A DNA stretch of 8,191 nt, from contig SXQV01000122.1 in assembly GCA_005792805.1 (NCBI GenBank), positions 1-8,191 of the forward strand. Direction: 5' to 3'. The position numbers were made by a program, and so were the translations under genes. The stretch's first letter is position 1. Each line of letters opens with the position of its first letter. Shown here piece after piece: positions 5,761 through 8,191 of the stretch. The notes below the pieces were generated by a model, which was not told the DNA's origin, ran no database searches, and worked only from the letters and a program-made list of their open reading frames with translations. The DNA is from Methylococcaceae bacterium. Its GTDB lineage: Bacteria; Pseudomonadota; Gammaproteobacteria; Methylococcales; Methylococcaceae.

Positions 5761-6630
5761 ATGTCCTTCCTCGAAAAACTGTTCGTCCTCGGTCAGTATC
5801 CGCTGCCCCATCATCCCCTGTCGCGACTGATGGGCCGGCTGACCCACTGCCGAAACCCGGCCTTCAAGAATTTCTTCATTCGCCGCATCACGGACGCCTA
5901 TCAGGTGAATCTGGACGAAGCGCTGGAACCGGACATCAATGCCTACGGATGCTTCAATGAGTTTTTCACCCGGCCGCTCAAGCCGGACGCGAGACCGCTG
6001 ACTCAAGCCGCAGACGCCATTGCCTGCCCGGCGGACGGCTTTGTCAGCCAGGTGGGCGACATCCTTGAAGGGCAAATCCTTCAGGCCAAGGGGATGGACT
6101 ATAGTGTCGAGGCCCTGCTCGGCGGTAATGCAGAACAGGCTGCCGCGTTCAGGGGGGGGAAGTTCGCGACCATTTACCTCTCGCCCCGCGATTATCACCG
6201 CCTGCATATGCCGCTGGCGGGAACCTTGCGCGAGATGATCCACGTTCCGGGACGGCTGTTCAGCGTCAATGACGCCACCGCACGAGGTGTGCCCAACCTG
6301 TTTGCACGCAATGAGCGTGTGATCGCGATGTTCGACACCGAGGCCGGGCCAATGGCCCTGATCCTGGTGGGCGCCATTTTTGTTGCCAGCATCGAGACCG
6401 TCTGGCACGGCGGCGTGGTGACGCCACCGACTTCCAGCCGGGTTCAAACCTGGAACTACGACGCCAAACCTATCCAACTGGCCCGTGGCCAGGAAATGGG
6501 CCGCTTCAATATGGGCTCCACCATCATCGTGCTATTTGGCAAAGACGCGATTCACTGGTCAGAGACGTTAAAAACCGGGACGGTCACGCGGATGGGAGCA
6601 GCCATCGGCGAGGTTAATCGTCAACGCTGA
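5761..6630 (+). CDS. psd: Phosphatidylserine decarboxylase proenzyme
   Basis: This 289-residue enzyme converts phosphatidylserine to phosphatidylethanolamine at the inner face of the cytoplasmic membrane. The proenzyme cleaves itself into a large beta chain and a small alpha chain carrying an N-terminal pyruvoyl group. The sequence shows YGCFNEFFTRPLKPDARPL (62-80), PADG with the catalytic Asp at 92, RDYHRLHMPLAG with His 146 and 149 (149 matching the triad His of E. coli Psd), FSVND (167-171), and the cleavage site MGST at 251-254, giving pyruvoyl from Ser 253. The usual site is LGST, and Met is a conservative change. The length matches the E. coli-type family. The ATG at 5761 gives the normal N-terminus (SFLEKLFVLGQYPLPHHPLS) but has no visible Shine-Dalgarno. 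Codons 131-133 contain a run of eight G at 6152-6159. It follows the DUF2062 gene by 59 bp. Confidence 0.97.
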   Translation: MSFLEKLFVLGQYPLPHHPLSRLMGRLTHCRNPAFKNFFIRRITDAYQVNLDEALEPDINAYGCFNEFFTRPLKPDARPLTQAADAIACPADGFVSQVGDILEGQILQAKGMDYSVEALLGGNAEQAAAFRGGKFATIYLSPRDYHRLHMPLAGTLREMIHVPGRLFSVNDATARGVPNLFARNERVIAMFDTEAGPMALILVGAIFVASIETVWHGGVVTPPTSSRVQTWNYDAKPIQLARGQEMGRFNMGSTIIVLFGKDAIHWSETLKTGTVTRMGAAIGEVNRQR

Positions 6631-6743
6631 GTTCCGGTAAAGTGAGTCCCACGAAAATGCTATGTCTACGGTGTTCCCGACACCGCACGACCGCCTTTTG
6701 CGGGACGGTTAATGCCTTCGGCGCCCCCGCCGTCCCCGTCACC

Positions 6744-6771
6744 CGTTCAGCGACAACAGGGTCGCTGAACG
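6744..6771. repeat. Perfect 11-bp inverted repeat
   Basis: CGTTCAGCGAC and GTCGCTGAACG flank a 6-nt loop AACAGG. It starts 113 bp after psd ends and has no T-run after it on either strand, so it is not a standard intrinsic terminator. Confidence 0.75.
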
Positions 6772-6877
6772 AGGCTCTCAGATGACTCTACGGGCTTTCG
6801 GGAGGCCTTGCAGTTTGCCTTCGGACGGCGTTACCACGCCACCCGCCGGCAAACCGCCCGGCCCTGGCCCTTCTGGG

Positions 6878-6934
6878 GGGCTTGAAAAACATCCCGGTCT
6901 CGCCGCTGCGCGGCTGACCTTTGTTTTTCAGCCC
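6878..6934. repeat. Two-level hairpin with a 12-bp outer stem
   Basis: The outer arms GGGC-T-TGAAAAAC (6878-6890) and GTTTTTCA-GCCC (6923-6934) pair over 12 positions with a single bulged T. Inside is GCCGC-TGC-GCGGC (6902-6914). The nested form is more like a folded RNA or mobile repeat than a simple terminator. Confidence 0.65.
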
Positions 6935-7031
6935 TGACGCACGGTCGAGTCAGCCCGTAGGGTGCGGGAGGAAACCCAGCGAGTCGGCAACGCCGTTTCC
7001 CTGTGCTTCAGCCCAGTCTATGGCTGAGGAG

Positions 7032-7062
7032 GAGCCGCTTCGATTTTCAGAGGCAGCGGCTC
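7032..7062. repeat. 8-bp inverted repeat closing the structured block
   Basis: GAGCCGCT and AGCGGCTC pair perfectly across a 15-nt loop. A 6-bp hairpin (TCAGCC with GGCTGA, 7008-7027) directly precedes it. The flanking sequence turns A/T-rich immediately after, which marks the right edge of the block. Confidence 0.6.
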
Positions 7063-7081
7063 ACAAGTCGCCTTCATTAAT

Positions 7082-7087
7082 TTGACA
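7082..7087 (+). promoter_or_regulatory. Possible -35 element upstream of the phosphoesterase gene
   Basis: A perfect TTGACA is found in an A/T-rich patch 105 nt before the ATG. The best -10-like match is TTTGAT at 7103-7108, with a short 15-nt spacer. If used, transcription would start inside the 7106-7140 inverted repeat, and the second hairpin would lie in the leader. Confidence 0.28.
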
Positions 7088-7105
7088 CATATTTAGGCTA
7101 CCTTT

Positions 7106-7140
7106 GATCGTCGCGGTGCTTCGGCGAGTCCGCGACGATC
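7106..7140 (+). repeat. Perfect 11-bp inverted repeat upstream of the phosphoesterase gene
   Basis: GATCGTCGCGG and CCGCGACGATC flank a 13-nt loop that itself contains GC-TTCG-GC, a stable UUCG-type mini-hairpin in RNA. It ends 52 nt before the ATG and is followed by the second hairpin at 7146-7166. No T-run follows, so it is more likely an operator or leader structure than a terminator. Confidence 0.65.
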
Positions 7141-7145
7141 CGGGT

Positions 7146-7166
7146 TAACCGTCTAATGGACGGTTA
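7146..7166 (+). repeat. 8-bp hairpin in the probable leader of the phosphoesterase gene
   Basis: TAACCGTC and GACGGTTA flank a 5-nt loop TAATG, ending 26 nt before the start codon. With the 7106-7140 repeat it forms a tandem pair separated by 5 nt. Confidence 0.6.
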
Positions 7167-7192
7167 CAGTTCTCCTCTATCTTAACGGTGTC

Positions 7193-8191
7193 ATGATGAA
7201 ATCATTGTTTTTCAGAACCTTGGCCTTGAGTCTTGCCGTGGGATTCATCTCAACGGCTGCACATGCAGAATTCAGTTTTGCCTTGATTGGTGACCAGGAA
7301 TACGACGCCACTCAGGAGGCTATGTTTCCTAATCTTAGAGACAACATCAATAGAGATAAAAGTATTCGTTTTGTCATTAATGACGGCGATATCAAGGGTG
7401 GATCAGTACCTTGTACAGATGGGTTGTATGCAACACGGCTGAGTGAATTCAACCAGTTTCAAATGCCGTTTGTCTACATTCTGGGTGACAACGAATGGAC
7501 TGATTGTCATCGTGCAAAGGCTGGCGGATACCAGCCACTTGAGCGTTTGGCCAAGGTTCGTTCAGTGTTCCATAATTTCAACTCACCAAGTCTTGGCGCC
7601 AGAACCATGCCGCTCTTGCGTCAAAGTCCGCAATATCCGGAAAACGTTCGCTGGCATTACGCCAATGTTCAGTTCGTAGGTCTCAATGTTCCTGGGAGCA
7701 ATAACGGCCTGTCTGCAACGACCAACAACAAATACGATGCCGAGAATCTGGCTGAGTACAAAGTACGTAATGCCGCCAATATAGCATGGCTAAAAGAGGC
7801 CTTTGCAGAAGCCAAAAGGTACAACAGGATCGGTCTGATGATGGTCATTCAGGCCAATATGTGGGATCCCATCCCATCATCAGAGTTGACCGGATTCCAG
7901 GAGTTCATCAAGGTTATCGAGGATGAAACCAAAACCTTCGGCAAGCCGGTAATCTTAGTGAATGGTGACAGCCACTATTTCAGGGTTGACAAACCACTGC
8001 CCACGATTGCCTTTGATCCAACATTGGCCTTTCAGCCGGGCCCTTGGGAGTCACCGCTGCCACGTTTAAAGAACTTTACCCGTGTTGAAACCTTTGGCAC
8101 GGTCAATAGTGACTGGGTCAAGGTTACGGTTGATGCCAAGGATCCTAGCGTATTTACATTCCGCGAACGGATTGTCCCAAAACATGTTCCA
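7193..8191 (+). CDS. Secreted calcineurin-like metallophosphoesterase, 3' end beyond the window
   Basis: The frame is open for 333 codons from ATG 7193 to the window edge with no stop, so the gene is incomplete. Residues 1-25 (MMKSLFFRTLALSLAVGFISTAAHA) form a Sec signal peptide with AHA before the cut, so the protein is exported to the periplasm or beyond. Metallophosphoesterase-like blocks follow: ALIGDQEYD (30-38), FVINDGDIKGG (60-70), VYILGDNEWTDCH (94-106) and VILVNGDSHYFRVD (253-266), corresponding to the D-x-H, GD, GNHE and GHxH blocks in modified form. C74 and C105 could form a disulfide. Later marks include YPENVRWHY (148-156), GLNVPGSNNGL (163-173) and LMMVIQANMWDP (215-226). The substrate is unknown. 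The RBS is weak. ATG 7196 is an adjacent alternative start. Codon use is visibly richer in A/T at third positions than in psd or the transporter, hinting at transfer. Confidence 0.85.
   Translation, partial: MMKSLFFRTLALSLAVGFISTAAHAEFSFALIGDQEYDATQEAMFPNLRDNINRDKSIRFVINDGDIKGGSVPCTDGLYATRLSEFNQFQMPFVYILGDNEWTDCHRAKAGGYQPLERLAKVRSVFHNFNSPSLGARTMPLLRQSPQYPENVRWHYANVQFVGLNVPGSNNGLSATTNNKYDAENLAEYKVRNAANIAWLKEAFAEAKRYNRIGLMMVIQANMWDPIPSSELTGFQEFIKVIEDETKTFGKPVILVNGDSHYFRVDKPLPTIAFDPTLAFQPGPWESPLPRLKNFTRVETFGTVNSDWVKVTVDAKDPSVFTFRERIVPKHVP

Larger units (their letters stand above)
6631..7192. other. 562-bp ORF-poor stretch full of inverted repeats, possible structured RNA or repeat element
   Basis: No convincing coding frame is present on either strand. 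The longest suggestive readings on the minus strand are a 33-residue Arg/Gly/Pro-rich frame starting near 6891 and a further open stretch without a good start. The stretch does hold a nearly continuous series of potential stems: 6669-6674 with 6680-6685; 6744-6754 with 6761-6771 (11 bp); 6813-6819 with 6848-6854 enclosing 6827-6831 with 6836-6840; 6878-6890 with 6923-6934 (one bulge) enclosing 6902-6906 with 6910-6914; 6970-6975 with 6995-7000; 7008-7013 with 7022-7027; and 7032-7039 with 7055-7062. The part from 7063 on looks like the promoter and leader of the next gene. I do not recognise a known RNA class (not RNase P, tmRNA, 6S RNA or a riboswitch I know). Confidence 0.55.

Noticed and set aside
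5746..6477. 243-residue ORF antisense to psd
   Set aside because: It is a shadow of the GC-rich psd frame. psd has all its catalytic motifs, while the antisense product has no recognisable domain.
6605..6893. Minus-strand small Arg-rich ORF (start near 6891) in the structured block
   Set aside because: It is interrupted by a stop after 33 residues and has the low-complexity composition expected from GC-rich noncoding sequence. No RBS or family is visible.
6640..7075. Structured block as a MITE with terminal inverted repeats
   Set aside because: Only a few bases (GTGAG-type) match between the two ends, and no target-site duplication is visible. Copies elsewhere would be needed to claim this.
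7032..7166. attC-like integron recombination sites
   Set aside because: The hairpins lack the paired core-site consensus (RYYYAAC and GTTRRRY in the right arrangement), and no integron integrase is present.
7443..7679. 78-residue plus-strand ORF
   Set aside because: It lies out of frame inside the phosphoesterase gene, whose frame is open throughout and carries family motifs.
1..8191. CRISPR array or tRNA/rRNA genes
   Set aside because: I found no regularly spaced direct repeats and no cloverleaf or rRNA-like sequence on either strand by eye.

Overview
The window reads as a chromosomal segment of a moderately GC-rich gammaproteobacterium. The evidence is the PssA/Psd-type phosphatidylethanolamine pathway enzyme (a type I proteobacterial phosphatidylserine decarboxylase), a DUF2062 membrane protein, a ProP-like MHS transporter, a ProQ/FinO-domain RNA chaperone and an ElyC/SanA/YdcF-type protein. 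The species cannot be named from the sequence alone.

Left part (1-2600), with the look of an accessory region: a badly decayed tyrosine integrase on the minus strand (about 106-385) sits beside a plus-strand run of four genes. These are a YdcF/ElyC-like membrane protein (448-1194), a short single-stranded DNA-binding protein of accessory type (1283-1720), an unlisted 34-residue single-pass membrane peptide with a good ribosome binding site (1803-1907), and a 160-residue ProQ/FinO-domain protein (1991-2473). An SSB and a FinO-like RNA chaperone next to an integrase relic suggest the remnant of a plasmid or integrative conjugative element. That origin is inference, because no conjugation or partition genes are in view.

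Middle part (2600-6630), with a housekeeping look: a DUF4239 (bestrophin-like) membrane protein on the minus strand (2602-3405) is divergent from an MHS-family MFS symporter (3639-4964). The 233-bp gap between them contains a 9-bp inverted repeat that could be an operator. Next come a DUF2062 inner-membrane protein (5099-5701) and psd (5761-6630). Both have a TACAATAG -10-like motif, and in psd it lies so close to the ATG that the transcript may be leaderless.

Right part (6631-8191): a 562-bp stretch lacks any convincing ORF and is filled with successive perfect or near-perfect inverted repeats (two with 11-bp arms). It looks like a structured RNA or a dispersed repeat element and is the least explained part of the window. 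It is followed by a secreted calcineurin-like metallophosphoesterase (7193 to the window end, 3' incomplete) whose more A/T-rich codon use differs from its neighbours.
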